From contig JALOBE010000003.1 in the NCBI GenBank assembly GCA_023228425.1, positions 1 to 64,000 on the forward strand: DNA of 64,000 bases. The letters run 5' to 3'. Below the pieces are notes generated by a model, which was given only the letters and a program-made list of their open reading frames with translations, had not been told where the DNA came from and did no database searches. Source of the DNA: Syntrophales bacterium. Lineage in GTDB: Bacteria; Desulfobacterota; Syntrophia; Syntrophales; UBA2210. Positions 16,594-25,019 of this stretch are shown here, piece after piece. The position numbers and the translations under genes were made by a program. The first letter of the stretch is position 1. Each line of letters starts with the position of its first letter.

Positions 16594-17055
16594 TCAACGG
16601 GGCGCTTTCCCACAGAAGAGTTTCAGGACACTGGAAACAAGCAGCTCGTCCCTCTGGTTCATGATGTGAATACGAACGGTCAATACTCCCTTGTCCGGCC
16701 CCTTGTCGGTTATATCGATTACTTCCACCTCGCAGCGGATCGTATCTCCGATCCTTGCAGGGGCTGTAAAGCGTACATGCTCCATCCCATAAAAGGCAAT
16801 GAAAGATTTCGGAAGATAGCTCGAGTAGGGTCCCAACCTGAAGGGAAGTGCCATGCCGATGCTCAGAGTCAGCATTCCATGGGCGATTCTGCTCTTGAAG
16901 GGTGTCGTCGCCGCGTACTCCACATCCGTGTGGAGCGGTGCCCAGTCCCCCGTAAGCCCGGCGAAATTGACTATGTCCGCTTCCGTCAGTGTCCGTGCCG
17001 GTGAAGTCATCCGCTCACCTATGCTGTAGTCGTCGAGATAGAGATATTCCTTCAT
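16594..17055 (-). CDS. MaoC-like (R)-specific acyl dehydratase
   Basis: 153 residues with the hot-dog fold hydratase motif: AGLTGDWAPLHTDVEYA, catalytic Asp and His, then SRIAHGMLTLSIG, near residues 30-65. MaoC proteins hydrate or dehydrate CoA esters with R stereochemistry. ATG at 17055 follows GGAGGAGGACACG; the longer open frame upstream runs into a family-B element and is not coding. It is the first gene of a two-gene set with the carboxyltransferase. Confidence 0.88.
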   Translation of the reverse strand: MKEYLYLDDYSIGERMTSPARTLTEADIVNFAGLTGDWAPLHTDVEYAATTPFKSRIAHGMLTLSIGMALPFRLGPYSSYLPKSFIAFYGMEHVRFTAPARIGDTIRCEVEVIDITDKGPDKGVLTVRIHIMNQRDELLVSSVLKLFCGKAPR

Positions 17056-17078
17056 CGTGTCCTCCTCCATGATCGATG

Positions 17079-17240
17079 GTCCCGTAAATAGTCGTAAAAC
17101 CTCCGACAGAGGACGGCTTTGTAAAAAGCTCCTTGAGGCACGGATCGCACATCCCGGGAACTGAGGCGTACCGGGAGGTACCCCTCGGTGACGAAGAAAA
17201 ACGCGCAATCAGGCATCCGGACTTTTTACGAAACCGTCAT
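17079..17240 (+). repeat. Family-B MITE-like element, copy 2
   Basis: Begins near GTCCCGTAAATAGTCGTAAA and ends TTTTTACGAAACCGTCATG, with AAGCTCCTTGAGGCACGG and CGCAATCAGGCATCCGG inside. The palindromic GGTACC segment near the right end of other copies is missing. It lies directly upstream of the MaoC ribosome-binding site, so the native promoter of that gene may have been displaced. With the copy, the 17056-17442 gap is explained apart from a promoter for the heat-shock genes. Confidence 0.75.
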
Positions 17241-17348
17241 GATTGTAACATATTTATATATATGTATTCTGTAACGTCTTCCCTGTCTGTAGGGCAATTT
17301 TGATAAGATGTGTCAGGGAAACAGGGAAAAGGGCCGCGGCGCCGTGTC

Positions 17349-17377
17349 TTGACAGCGGGGATATAGTGATTATTTAT
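17349..17377 (+). promoter_or_regulatory. Promoter of the hsp20 pair
   Basis: TTGACA at 17349-17354 is followed after 17 nt by ATTTAT (17372-17377) in an AT-rich context. CTTGACA with downstream GGGGATATA also loosely recalls a heat-shock sigma-32 site, which would suit the genes. Confidence 0.5.
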
Positions 17378-17442
17378 AGAAATAGCATGTTTAACAATAT
17401 CAAATTCTTGCGCGAATAAAATAGATAAAGGAGGGCAGTGTT

Positions 17443-17886
17443 ATGTGGCTGACAGGATTGAGGGGTTTTGACTGGATGCCTGATCTCTGGAGTGAGCTCG
17501 ATCGAAGGCAACGTGAAAGCGGTCGACTCTTTTCGAGAAGCGGGACATCACGTTATCAGAACTATCCCGCAGTGAACCTGTGGATGAACGAAAATGATGT
17601 TATCCTTTCCGCCGAAATACCTGGGATTGACTTGGAAAAAATGGATATCTCCGTCGAAGGCGATGTACTGGACCTGAGCGGATCGAGGTCTCTTGAAGCA
17701 GTGGGTGAGGAAGCGAAGTACCACCGGCAGGAGAGACCCTACGGCAGCTTCAGGAGGAAAATCCGGCTCCCCTTCAGTATCAACAGCGAAAAAGTCGACG
17801 CCCGGTATGAAAAGGGAGTCCTGACCGTTCGACTGCCCAGAATCGAAGAGGAAAAACCGAGAAAAATCAGTATCAAAAGTGAGTAA
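17443..17886 (+). CDS. Small heat-shock protein (Hsp20/alpha-crystallin)
   Basis: 147 residues. The alpha-crystallin domain spans about 42-147: PAVNLWMNENDVILSAEIPG, ERPYGSFRRKIRLP and the closing YEKGVLTVRLPR. The C-terminal IxI-like anchor is KISIKSE. These are ATP-independent holdase chaperones forming oligomers. AAGGAGGGCAGTGTT precedes the ATG. A second hsp20 gene begins 17 nt after the stop, so mixed oligomers are possible. Confidence 0.94.
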   Translation: MWLTGLRGFDWMPDLWSELDRRQRESGRLFSRSGTSRYQNYPAVNLWMNENDVILSAEIPGIDLEKMDISVEGDVLDLSGSRSLEAVGEEAKYHRQERPYGSFRRKIRLPFSINSEKVDARYEKGVLTVRLPRIEEEKPRKISIKSE

Positions 17887-17903
17887 GGCAGGAGGTGATT
17901 ACC

Positions 17904-18308
17904 ATGATAGAGCCAGGAAAAGAAATGGAGGGATTGAAGGAGCAGGCCCGGCTGGAGCGTGAAGACATCAGGAACAGGCCGGTCTATGTCCCCAGAGTGG
18001 ACATCTTCGAAACGATGGAGTCCATCACCTTGCTTGCCGACATGCCCGGGGTGGACGAACAATCCGTGGACATTATCATTGAAAAAGATGTCCTCACCAT
18101 CAATGGAACTGTTGAGCCGGAAAGCCACACCGATTTCAGACTGGTGCACGCCGATTACGGAACCGGTGACTATCGACGGTCCTTTACGGTAACCGACGAG
18201 ATAGACCACAACCGGATAGAGGCGGTGGTGAAAAACGGCGTACTGAAGCTTGTGCTTCCCAAGGCGGAACGAGCGAAGCCGAAGAAAATCACTGTTAAAA
18301 CAGCATAA
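17904..18308 (+). CDS. Small heat-shock protein (Hsp20), second copy
   Basis: 134 residues with alpha-crystallin domain from about 30: YVPRVDIFETMESITLLADM PG, DYRRSFTVTDEID and VVKNGVLKLVLPKAE, ending KITVKTA. ATG at 17904 is chosen over the GTG at 17895 because AGGAGGT ends 7 nt upstream of the ATG while the GTG lies inside it. It differs clearly from its neighbour (shorter N-terminus), so this is an old duplication or a heteromeric pair. A 16-bp hairpin ends the transcript. Confidence 0.94.
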   Translation: MIEPGKEMEGLKEQARLEREDIRNRPVYVPRVDIFETMESITLLADMPGVDEQSVDIIIEKDVLTINGTVEPESHTDFRLVHADYGTGDYRRSFTVTDEIDHNRIEAVVKNGVLKLVLPKAERAKPKKITVKTA

Positions 18309-18326
18309 CCACTGACAAGGCAGAGC

Positions 18327-18369
18327 CTGAAGCACCCGCCTCCCCCTTGCTCAGAGGCGGGTGCTTCAG
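18327..18369 (+). terminator. Long perfect hairpin after the hsp20 pair
   Basis: CTGAAGCACCCGCCTC (18327-18342) pairs over all 16 bases with GAGGCGGGTGCTTCAG (18354-18369), loop of 11 nt. A T-run is missing, but position and strength suggest transcription termination or mRNA protection. A family-B element starts 5 nt further. Confidence 0.7.
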
Positions 18370-18373
18370 TGTT

Positions 18374-18568
18374 GACGATCCCGTAAAAAAGTCGAATAAA
18401 CATCCGACTGGGGACGGCTCTGTACAAAGCTCCTCGAGGCACGGCGCGCACATCCTGGGGACTGCGGCGTACCGGAAGGTACGTCGCAGTGATGGAGGAA
18501 AGAGCGCAATCAGGCATCCGGCCGTAGTGCCTGGGACCATACAGCGGGTACCATTTTACGAAGCTGTC
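18374..18568 (+). repeat. Family-B MITE-like element, copy 3
   Basis: Starts GACGATCCCGTAAAAAAGTC, then AACATCCGACTGGGGACGGC, AAGCTCCTCGAGGCACGG, GAGCGCAATCAGGCATCCGG and ends TACCATTTTACGAAGCTGTC. Full length, same order as the copies at 31100 and 39416. Confidence 0.8.
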
Positions 18569-18615
18569 TTTAAAGCAGGATTTCTCGTCGCTTCGCTCCG
18601 CGAAATGACGCAAGG
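18569..18615. repeat. Family-A core half
   Basis: AGGATTTCTCGTCGCTTCGC followed by TCCGCGAAATGACGCAAGG is one half of the family-A core, next to B copy 3. It fills most of the space before the DUF2179 gene. Confidence 0.65.
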
Positions 18616-18686
18616 CATGTGTCTCGCGGTCACGAGCAGCATCTCCCGGCCGGGCCGGGAGGTTGAACTCCGTACCAGGAAAACCA

Positions 18687-19277
18687 ATGGACTTTACAGC
18701 TTTAGTAGAATCAAGTTTCTTCAGTTGGGTCATCATCCCGCTGTTGATTTTTTCAGCCCGCATTGTCGACGTTTCTCTGGGAACAATCCGTATTATTTAC
18801 GTAGCCCGAGGTCTCAAGTTCCTTTCTCCGATCCTCGGCTTCTTTGAGCTCATGATCTGGCTGCTGGCAATCAGCCAGATTTTTCGGAACTTCGCCAGTC
18901 CCTTGTACTATCTCGCCTATGCCGGCGGCTTCGCGACCGGTAATTTCGTGGGCATTATCCTTGAAGAACGACTGGCCATGGGCAGAGTGGTTATCCGGAT
19001 CATAACCCAGATAGAGACCACGAACCTTATCGCTTCCTTGAGAAAAGCGGGGTACGGCGTAACCGTTGTCGATGCTGCAGGATCCACGGGACCGGTTAAA
19101 CTGATTTTCACCGTCGTGGATCGGAAAGAAATGGAAACGGTTATCGGCATGGTCCAACAGTTCAACCCCAGGGCCTTCTTTTCCGTAGAAGATGTCCGGG
19201 TCGCAAAGGAAGGCATCTTCCCGGCCTCGCGGAATTCTGCTATGAGCCTTCTCAATATCCTCCGCAAAGGCAAATGA
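18687..19277 (+). CDS. DUF2179/DUF5698 membrane protein (UPF0316 family)
   Basis: 196 residues. Three N-terminal membrane helices (about 10-30, 45-62, 70-95; with SARIVDVSLGTIRIIYVARG between the first two) and a soluble C-terminal domain from about 105 with the DUF2179 pattern (AGYGVTVVDAAGSTGPVKLI ... VVDRKEMETVIGMVQQFNP). The family is of unknown function. ATG at 18687 follows AGGAAAA; the TTG 24 nt earlier lacks a good site. It stands alone. Confidence 0.85.
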   Translation: MDFTALVESSFFSWVIIPLLIFSARIVDVSLGTIRIIYVARGLKFLSPILGFFELMIWLLAISQIFRNFASPLYYLAYAGGFATGNFVGIILEERLAMGRVVIRIITQIETTNLIASLRKAGYGVTVVDAAGSTGPVKLIFTVVDRKEMETVIGMVQQFNPRAFFSVEDVRVAKEGIFPASRNSAMSLLNILRKGK

Positions 19278-19745
19278 CACCGTTTCCCCATCTTCAAAAG
19301 ATTTTTGTTGCCACAAAAGCCTGCGCTCTATTCGACGCAGTTTACGACCGGCCATGATACATTACGATCCCGCGGCATATCGATGGATTACGACAACAAT
19401 ACAAGAGGTTCCTTCTTTTTCGCCGAGCTCACTCGTAAAAAGCGCCTTGAGACCGAAATGATACAGTCGATATTTTTTAAGCCTCTCACGGCCTCCCTTA
19501 AGCCATGGAATACCTTGGGAAAGACATGACGGGGCTTTCGTCGATCAACAGAATTGTTGACAACCCTGTGGACAACACTGTTGAGGAAAGAGGAATCCCG
19601 CTGACACATAAAGGACTTTTCCTCTTTGAGCATTCTTTAGGCATTATATTTATACCAATAAATCAGATAGTTAGAGGTATGTAAAATTTATTTGCGCGGG
19701 AAGTCCATAACCGGACTATATCGTCAACAGGTGGTATCACTTTTG
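19278..19745. other. Intergenic region, no supported gene
   Basis: 468 bp between convergent genes. It has a small direct repeat (GTTGACAACCCTGTGGACAACACTG split over 19556-19580) but no cluster of DnaA-type boxes. Short frames on both strands have no ribosome-binding sites or recognisable motifs. I see no terminator hairpin for tyrA here. Confidence 0.4.
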
Positions 19746-20537
19746 CTAAATCAGAGCATCCCTGTCCTGGTTAAGCCTGTCCATACGCTCCGCGAGAGCA
19801 GTACCGTCGCCGCGACCGACCAGGCCGATCAGTTCGTTGACCAGGGCGCTGTAGCGATCGAGAAGGGCTGGGACGTGCGGATTAGCCGTCATGAGTCCAG
19901 CATACATCCTTGTATTTCCGGACAGTATTCTGTCAACCATGGACAGCTTCGACCGAAACAGGGGCGTGGCAAAATGCTCGAGCTCCTGCCTGCCGATTCC
20001 GCATTCCCCCATAAGCATTGACATGAGAAGGGTATTGAGATGGTTCATTCCCTGGACCACGGCCATGACACGGTCATGGTGTTCCGGTGTGGTTTCAATG
20101 ACTTGAACACGGGCTGCCCAGAACACTTCACCGGGCCAGGATGCCCACCTGTGAACCCGGGCCGGGCAGAGAACAATGGAAAGTTCCAGAGGGTGAGTTG
20201 CAAGAGGACCGAACAGAGGATGGCCACCCACCACTTCAGCCCGTGTCGAGGCGAGCATCAACCGCACGGGCTCTTCTTTCAGGGAGGTCAGGTCCATAAG
20301 AAGCGATCTTTCATCCAGGAGAGGCCCCAGACGCTGGATCACATCGGCCGTAGATTCCATGGGTACCGAGACCACCACAACGGCACACCGGCGTGCCATT
20401 TCCTCCATGGTCATGCCCGTCGACCGGCCGGACTGGTGGACCACGTAGCCCTGTCTGCGGAAGAGTTCGGCACACCAACTCCCCATTTTTCCAGTCCCGC
20501 CTATGATACCTATTTCAAAGTCCCTGCTCGCCGCCAT
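19746..20537 (-). CDS. tyrA: Prephenate dehydrogenase
   Basis: 263 residues. The NAD(P) fold starts at residue 8 with IGIIGGTGKMGSW; VVSVPMESTADVI and LMDLTSLKEEPV (catalytic-loop region) and GGHPLFGP are typical of prephenate dehydrogenases, the histidine in GGHPLFGP contacting substrate. It converts prephenate to 4-hydroxyphenylpyruvate for tyrosine. No ACT domain is present, so feedback control is likely exerted elsewhere (aroF, attenuator). ATG at 20537 follows GGAG by 8 nt; the longer frame upstream lacks support. Last gene of the aro operon, 135 nt after aroC, the only wide gap. Confidence 0.9.
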   Translation of the reverse strand: MAASRDFEIGIIGGTGKMGSWCAELFRRQGYVVHQSGRSTGMTMEEMARRCAVVVVSVPMESTADVIQRLGPLLDERSLLMDLTSLKEEPVRLMLASTRAEVVGGHPLFGPLATHPLELSIVLCPARVHRWASWPGEVFWAARVQVIETTPEHHDRVMAVVQGMNHLNTLLMSMLMGECGIGRQELEHFATPLFRSKLSMVDRILSGNTRMYAGLMTANPHVPALLDRYSALVNELIGLVGRGDGTALAERMDRLNQDRDALI

Positions 20538-20672
20538 ATATCCACTCCGTTTCCCGGCTGACTGCGGCCGTAGCCTAGGACGGCCCCGGACGCTTGTCAA
20601 TTGAAAAATGACAAGAAAGCAGTCCCAGAGGGCTTGGGAGCTGGGGGATCTAGTATCCCCGGAGCAGTCGGG

Positions 20673-21737
20673 TCACCCGCTATGGACCCCCAGGGCGCGC
20701 CGGCGAAGCAGGTGATCGGCCAGGACCAGGGCTGTCATTGCCTCGCACACGGGGAGAATCCGGGGGATGACGCAGGTGTCGTGGCGCCCCTCCACGGTGA
20801 GGGTCACCGGATTCCCCTCCCTGTCGACGGTTTCCTGGGGAAGCGCTATGGAGGGGACAGGCTTGCAGGCCACGCGGATGACGATGTCGGCGCCGGTGGT
20901 GATCCCTCCGAGAATTCCGCCGGCATTGTTGGAGAGGAATCCCTCCGGCCCCATGGCGTCGTTGCAGCGGGAACCGGTCATGCGGGCGGCCTCGATGCCG
21001 GCGCCGATTTCCACGGCCTTCACCGTTCCGATGCTCATGAGGGCCTTGGCCAGGTCGGCGTCCATTCTGTCAAAAACAGGGTCTCCCAGGCCCGCGGGGC
21101 AGCCTCGTACCGTTATACCCACCAGGCCTCCCAGGGTGTCACCCCTGTTCAGCGCCTCCTTGAGGACCTTCTCCATCCGTTGTGCCGCCTCCCGGTCGGG
21201 ACAGCACAGGCGCGTGTCTCCGATCGCCCTTTCATCGAAGAAGCCGATGGCAATTCCGCCCAGTTCGATTGTGCAGGCCGACAGGGAAATCCCCTCGTTT
21301 ATGAGAATTTTTTTCGCGACGGCACCGCCCGCCACCCTGGCCGCGGTTTCCCGTCCCGAGGCGCGGCCGCCACCGCGGTGATCACGGATTCCATACCTCC
21401 GGTACCAGCTGTAATCGCCGTGACCGGGTCTGAAAACATCCCTCAGCCTGTCGTAGGCGGAGCTGTCCCGGTCCCGGTTTCTGATTACAATCGCGACAGG
21501 CGTTCCCGTCGTCCTGCCCTCAAAAATGCCCGAAAGGATTTCCGGCCGGTCCTCTTCCCGCCGTGGCGACGACCCGCCGCCACTCCCCGGTTTCCGCCGG
21601 TCGAGTTCCCTCTGGATGTCACGTTCGTTGAGGGCGATGCCCGGTGGACAGCCGTCCACGACGGCACCCACCGCCTCCCCGTGGGATTCTCCCCAGGTGG
21701 TAAGCCTCAGGATTTTTCCGAAGGTATTACCGGCCAT
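20673..21737 (-). CDS. aroC: Chorismate synthase
   Basis: 354 residues, usual length. Signatures: MAGNTFGKILRLTTWGESHG at the start, GHGDYSWYRRYG, the RGGGRASGRETAARVAGGAV segment near residue 125, and GITTGADIVIRVACKP. It makes chorismate from EPSP using reduced FMN. Seven nucleotides separate it from aroK. GGGGAT/ATCCCC (about 20644-20660) forms a small hairpin after its stop, before tyrA. Confidence 0.97.
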   Translation of the reverse strand: MAGNTFGKILRLTTWGESHGEAVGAVVDGCPPGIALNERDIQRELDRRKPGSGGGSSPRREEDRPEILSGIFEGRTTGTPVAIVIRNRDRDSSAYDRLRDVFRPGHGDYSWYRRYGIRDHRGGGRASGRETAARVAGGAVAKKILINEGISLSACTIELGGIAIGFFDERAIGDTRLCCPDREAAQRMEKVLKEALNRGDTLGGLVGITVRGCPAGLGDPVFDRMDADLAKALMSIGTVKAVEIGAGIEAARMTGSRCNDAMGPEGFLSNNAGGILGGITTGADIVIRVACKPVPSIALPQETVDREGNPVTLTVEGRHDTCVIPRILPVCEAMTALVLADHLLRRRALGVHSG

Positions 21738-21744
21738 GACGTTC

Positions 21745-22275
21745 TCACTTTCGTCCGGCTTCTTCTCTCAACCGCAGGATGGTGTCGACCACAGCTTCAA
21801 CGGCCATGCCCGACGTGTCGATCATATACGCCGCCGTCTCGCAGTAGAGGGGATTTCTGCGCCGGAGCATGGCCCTGATTTCGCCGAGCCTTCCCTCTCT
21901 TGACAGAGCCGGTCTCTGATCGCCGGTCTTCGCGTCTTGCCTCATGCGTTTCTCGATTTCTTCCGGTGACGCCGACAGCCAGATAACCGTGCCCATGTGT
22001 TTGAGGCGATCTCTGTTTTCGGCGGATTCGACAATGCCGCCGCCCGTGGCGACCACCACGGACTCGCTTCCTTCGAGGTCTGCCAGGGCCTTCCGCTCCT
22101 CGCTCCTGAAAAGAGACCAGCCCCCGGCGGCTACCAGCTCCGCTACGGTGCGGCCGGTCCGTTCCCGGACCATGCTGTCGGTATCTCGAAACAGAATTTT
22201 CAGCCGCCTTCCCAGTTCACGACCCACTGCGGTTTTTCCACTGCAGCGGTAGCCGATAAGAATGATGGAGTTCAC
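21745..22275 (-). CDS. aroK: Shikimate kinase
   Basis: 176 residues. P-loop IGYRCSGKTAVGREL at 7-21, then RDTDSMVRERTGRTVAEL (shikimate-binding Asp and Arg region), VVATGGGIVES, and the lid DQRPALSREGRLGEI. It phosphorylates shikimate at O3. Overlaps aroA by 4 nt and precedes aroC by 7 nt, so it is translationally coupled. Confidence 0.96.
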   Translation of the reverse strand: MNSIILIGYRCSGKTAVGRELGRRLKILFRDTDSMVRERTGRTVAELVAAGGWSLFRSEERKALADLEGSESVVVATGGGIVESAENRDRLKHMGTVIWLSASPEEIEKRMRQDAKTGDQRPALSREGRLGEIRAMLRRRNPLYCETAAYMIDTSGMAVEAVVDTILRLREEAGRK

Positions 22276-23546
22276 CGATACAGTCCCTCCAGGACCGTCC
22301 AGAAAGTGGGGAAGGATTTTCCGACGCAGTCCCCGTTTTCGATGATCATGTCTCCCGTTGCCAGTCCCGCCACGGCGAAGCTCATGGCCAGGCGATGGTC
22401 GTTATATGTCGAAACGGCCGCTCCCCGGGGCGATCCCCCCTCTATCACCAGACCGTCGGGAAGCTCCCGGACTCTGATTCCGGTTTTCGTCAACCCGGCG
22501 GCCATTGCCGCCAGGCGGTCACTTTCTTTGTAGCGGAGATGGGGCACATTGGCAATGATTGTCTGCCCGGGCCTGAAGGCGGCGAGGACCGCCAGGCCGG
22601 GCACCATGTCGGGCATGGATGACAGGTCCCAGGTCCGGGCTCCCCCGGCCAGGGGACGGCCCTCAACCTCTATGTACCCGTCACCGCGGGCCACACGACA
22701 GCCGAGATCCCGGAGAAGATCAAGAATTCCCAGGTCTCCCTGGCCGCTCCCGGCGCCGATGTTCGTGACCCGGACCCTGCCACGGCAGAGCGCCGCGGCG
22801 ATAAAGAAGTATGACGCTCCCGAGGCATCTCCTTCCACCAGACAATCCCGGGCCCGGTAGTCCTGCCTCCCGGCAATCCGGAACCGCGGTCCTTCGTCAC
22901 CTTCTTCTTCTTCGGCGCAAACCCCGAAGTGACTCATCACCTGGAGAGTCATGTCGATATACGGGCGGGAAAGAATCCGGCCCGCGAGTTCTATGGTCAC
23001 CATCCCTGACGCCCGGGGGGCCGCCATAAACAGGGACGATACATACTGACTGCTTTCGCTGTCCCTGAAGACAACCTTGCCGCCGCCGATACCGCCGCCG
23101 TGGACAACAACGGGAAGGTAATCGTCGCTCCCGATGCTGTCACACCGGGCGCCCAGGATGTCCAGGGCGCGAAGCAGGGGCTTCATCGGGCGCTCCCGCA
23201 GGCGCCCATCGCCGTCTATGACGGTCGGACCCTCTGCCAGGGAGGCCAGGGAAAGAAGAAAACGCGCCCCCGTGCCGTTGTTGCCCATGAAGAGCGGTCG
23301 GCCGGCACCCGTCAGTCTCCCGCCGGTCCCGGTGATGATTGTCTCGTCACCGGCGGTTTCAATGCCCGCCCCGAGCGCCCGAAGGCCTTCGGAGAGAAGG
23401 TCCGTATCCTCTGACCGGAGACAGTGCCGGAGACGGGAGACTCCGCGCGCCAATGTCGCCGCGGCAAGGACGCGCTGGGTCCAGCTTTTTGAACCCGGCA
23501 GGACAAGCACGGCATCAAGGTTTTCTAATTTACTGATTTGTTTCAT
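22272..23546 (-). CDS. aroA: 3-phosphoshikimate 1-carboxyvinyltransferase (EPSP synthase)
   Basis: 424 residues. The N-terminal LPGSKSWTQRVLAAATL holds the substrate-binding Lys and Ser; GNNGTGARFLLSLASL is the PEP/glyphosate loop (usual GNAGTxxR, with Asn for Ala here); the C half has VPHLRYKESDRLAAMAAGL and STYNDHRLAMSFAVAG. It joins PEP to shikimate 3-phosphate. It overlaps aroE by 17 nt and aroK by 4 nt. The altered GNNGTG loop may matter for inhibitor response; that is an inference. Confidence 0.96.
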   Translation of the reverse strand: MKQISKLENLDAVLVLPGSKSWTQRVLAAATLARGVSRLRHCLRSEDTDLLSEGLRALGAGIETAGDETIITGTGGRLTGAGRPLFMGNNGTGARFLLSLASLAEGPTVIDGDGRLRERPMKPLLRALDILGARCDSIGSDDYLPVVVHGGGIGGGKVVFRDSESSQYVSSLFMAAPRASGMVTIELAGRILSRPYIDMTLQVMSHFGVCAEEEEGDEGPRFRIAGRQDYRARDCLVEGDASGASYFFIAAALCRGRVRVTNIGAGSGQGDLGILDLLRDLGCRVARGDGYIEVEGRPLAGGARTWDLSSMPDMVPGLAVLAAFRPGQTIIANVPHLRYKESDRLAAMAAGLTKTGIRVRELPDGLVIEGGSPRGAAVSTYNDHRLAMSFAVAGLATGDMIIENGDCVGKSFPTFWTVLEGLYR

Positions 23547-24345
23547 CTTCCAGCCTGTTTCTCACCGCGCGCCTCATAAGATCCAGGGGCGGTTCCTCCC
23601 CGGTCCAGAGAAGGAACTGTTCCGCCCCCTGGTGGACAAACATGTCGAGACCGCCGACGGCACGGCAGCCCTCTTCCCGGGCCTCTCCGACAAGCCGCGT
23701 CACCAGGGGCCTGTAGACGGCATCCAGACCCCACCGGAACCGTCCGAGCAGTTCCCTCGCAAGCGGTGTGGCATCCTCCTCACCGTACCGCATCCCCAGG
23801 GGCGTCGTGTTGATGAAGCAGTCCGCCCTGATGTCGTTGAGGCTGTCCATTGTTCTGGACATACAGGAAAATTCTGCTGCCAGATCCCGTGACGCCTCGT
23901 CGCGGCGGCTCACCACGATCGCCTCTCCGCCGCCCCGGAGAACGGCGTACAGGGCGGCCCGGGCGGTTCCCCCGGCGCCGAGAACAAGAAACACCGCGTC
24001 CCGCGGATCGCCCATGAGCTCACGGACTGTCCGGTCGATGCCCACCCAGTCCGTGTTCTCTCCCCGAAGGCGGTTCCCCCTCCTGACGATGGTGTTGACG
24101 GCACCGATGCGACGCGCGCCGTCGCTGACTTCATCCATGGCGGCGGCCATGGACACCTTGAGGGGTATGGTCACACCGGCGCCGCGGATGTCCCGCTTTT
24201 CCATGATCCTTATGGCTTCCCCCGCGTCGCTGACCTCCAGGGCATCATAGCGGGCCTCAATGCCGGTATGAAGAAAGGCGGTGTTGTGCATGAGCGGCGA
24301 AAGGCTCTGAGCCACGGGAGCGCCGAAAAGGGCATACCGTTTCAT
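23530..24345 (-). CDS. aroE: Shikimate dehydrogenase
   Basis: 271 residues. Substrate motif SLSPLMHNTAF at 14-24, catalytic lysine in GVTIPLKVSM, and GENTDWVGIDR; the NADP fold has LGAGGTARAALYAVLRGG and VVSRRDEASRDLA (basic residues favour NADP). It reduces 3-dehydroshikimate to shikimate. It overlaps aroD by 4 nt upstream and aroA by 17 nt downstream. Confidence 0.96.
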   Translation of the reverse strand: MKRYALFGAPVAQSLSPLMHNTAFLHTGIEARYDALEVSDAGEAIRIMEKRDIRGAGVTIPLKVSMAAAMDEVSDGARRIGAVNTIVRRGNRLRGENTDWVGIDRTVRELMGDPRDAVFLVLGAGGTARAALYAVLRGGGEAIVVSRRDEASRDLAAEFSCMSRTMDSLNDIRADCFINTTPLGMRYGEEDATPLARELLGRFRWGLDAVYRPLVTRLVGEAREEGCRAVGGLDMFVHQGAEQFLLWTGEEPPLDLMRRAVRNRLEDETNQ

Positions 24346-25019
24346 GTCAGTATCTCCTGAAAACGGCGGACCTCCTCTACCGTAAACTGGCCGGGAGCCG
24401 ATTCACCGCCCCGTTCCAGGCTCGCGAAGGTAATGGCGGAGCCGAACAGCGGCGCCGCCAGCCGGCTGATTCGACCCCGTTCTCCCATGCAGAAGGCCGC
24501 CACCGGTAGTTTCCGTTTTCTCAACAGGCTGACAAGATTCAGGATGGTGATGTTATCTTCCATGGTCCGGGCCATGACAGCCAGTTTTGCCATGTGGGCG
24601 CCACGGTCAAAGGCCTTCCCGGCGATGGCCAGGAGTTCCTCCAGGGAGGGTGTTTTCTCGAAATCGTGAAAGGACAGAATCACCCGTGTCCCTGTCCGTC
24701 CTCCCCGGGCGCGGTTGACCAGGTCCTCGAGAAGGCCGGCATCGGTGCTCAGCTCAATGTCCGCGTAATCGGCGCCCAGGGCCATGGCCCGGTCGATGAG
24801 GTAACATCGCTCCCGTTCCGTCCCTTCAAAGCGTCCCCCTTCGGTTCGGCTCCGGTTTGTTACAAGGACCGGCCCCGCGACATTCGCCATGAGGCGGTCC
24901 AGGTCAAGTTCCCTGAAGGCATCGAGCCGCAGTTCCACCATGTCGGCCATGCTGAATGCCTGTCTCATCATCCCCAGGGCCTCTCCGGTGGTCGACGGTT
25001 CCAGGGACAGGCAGATCAT
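24342..25019 (-). CDS. aroD: 3-dehydroquinate dehydratase, type I
   Basis: 225 residues. Type I enzymes use a Schiff-base lysine and a histidine: MAKLAVMA holds the lysine near residue 142 and ILSFHDFEKTP the histidine near 117; MVELRLDAF is the N-terminal substrate motif and GQFTVEEV the end. It dehydrates 3-dehydroquinate. Overlaps of 4 nt with pheA and aroE show tight coupling. Confidence 0.95.
   Translation of the reverse strand: MICLSLEPSTTGEALGMMRQAFSMADMVELRLDAFRELDLDRLMANVAGPVLVTNRSRTEGGRFEGTERERCYLIDRAMALGADYADIELSTDAGLLEDLVNRARGGRTGTRVILSFHDFEKTPSLEELLAIAGKAFDRGAHMAKLAVMARTMEDNITILNLVSLLRKRKLPVAAFCMGERGRISRLAAPLFGSAITFASLERGGESAPGQFTVEEVRRFQEILT

Noticed and set aside
19546..19585. 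DnaA-box-like TGTGGACAA next to similar repeats
   Set aside because: Only one near-match to the consensus, no cluster, no dnaA, dnaN or gidA nearby.
19388..19633. 81-codon frame on the minus strand
   Set aside because: No Shine-Dalgarno, no motif and no neighbouring operon; left as intergenic.
20601..21878. 425-codon open frame on the plus strand
   Set aside because: Antisense to aroC and aroK, which have clear family motifs; product is Pro/Gly/Arg-rich with no motif.
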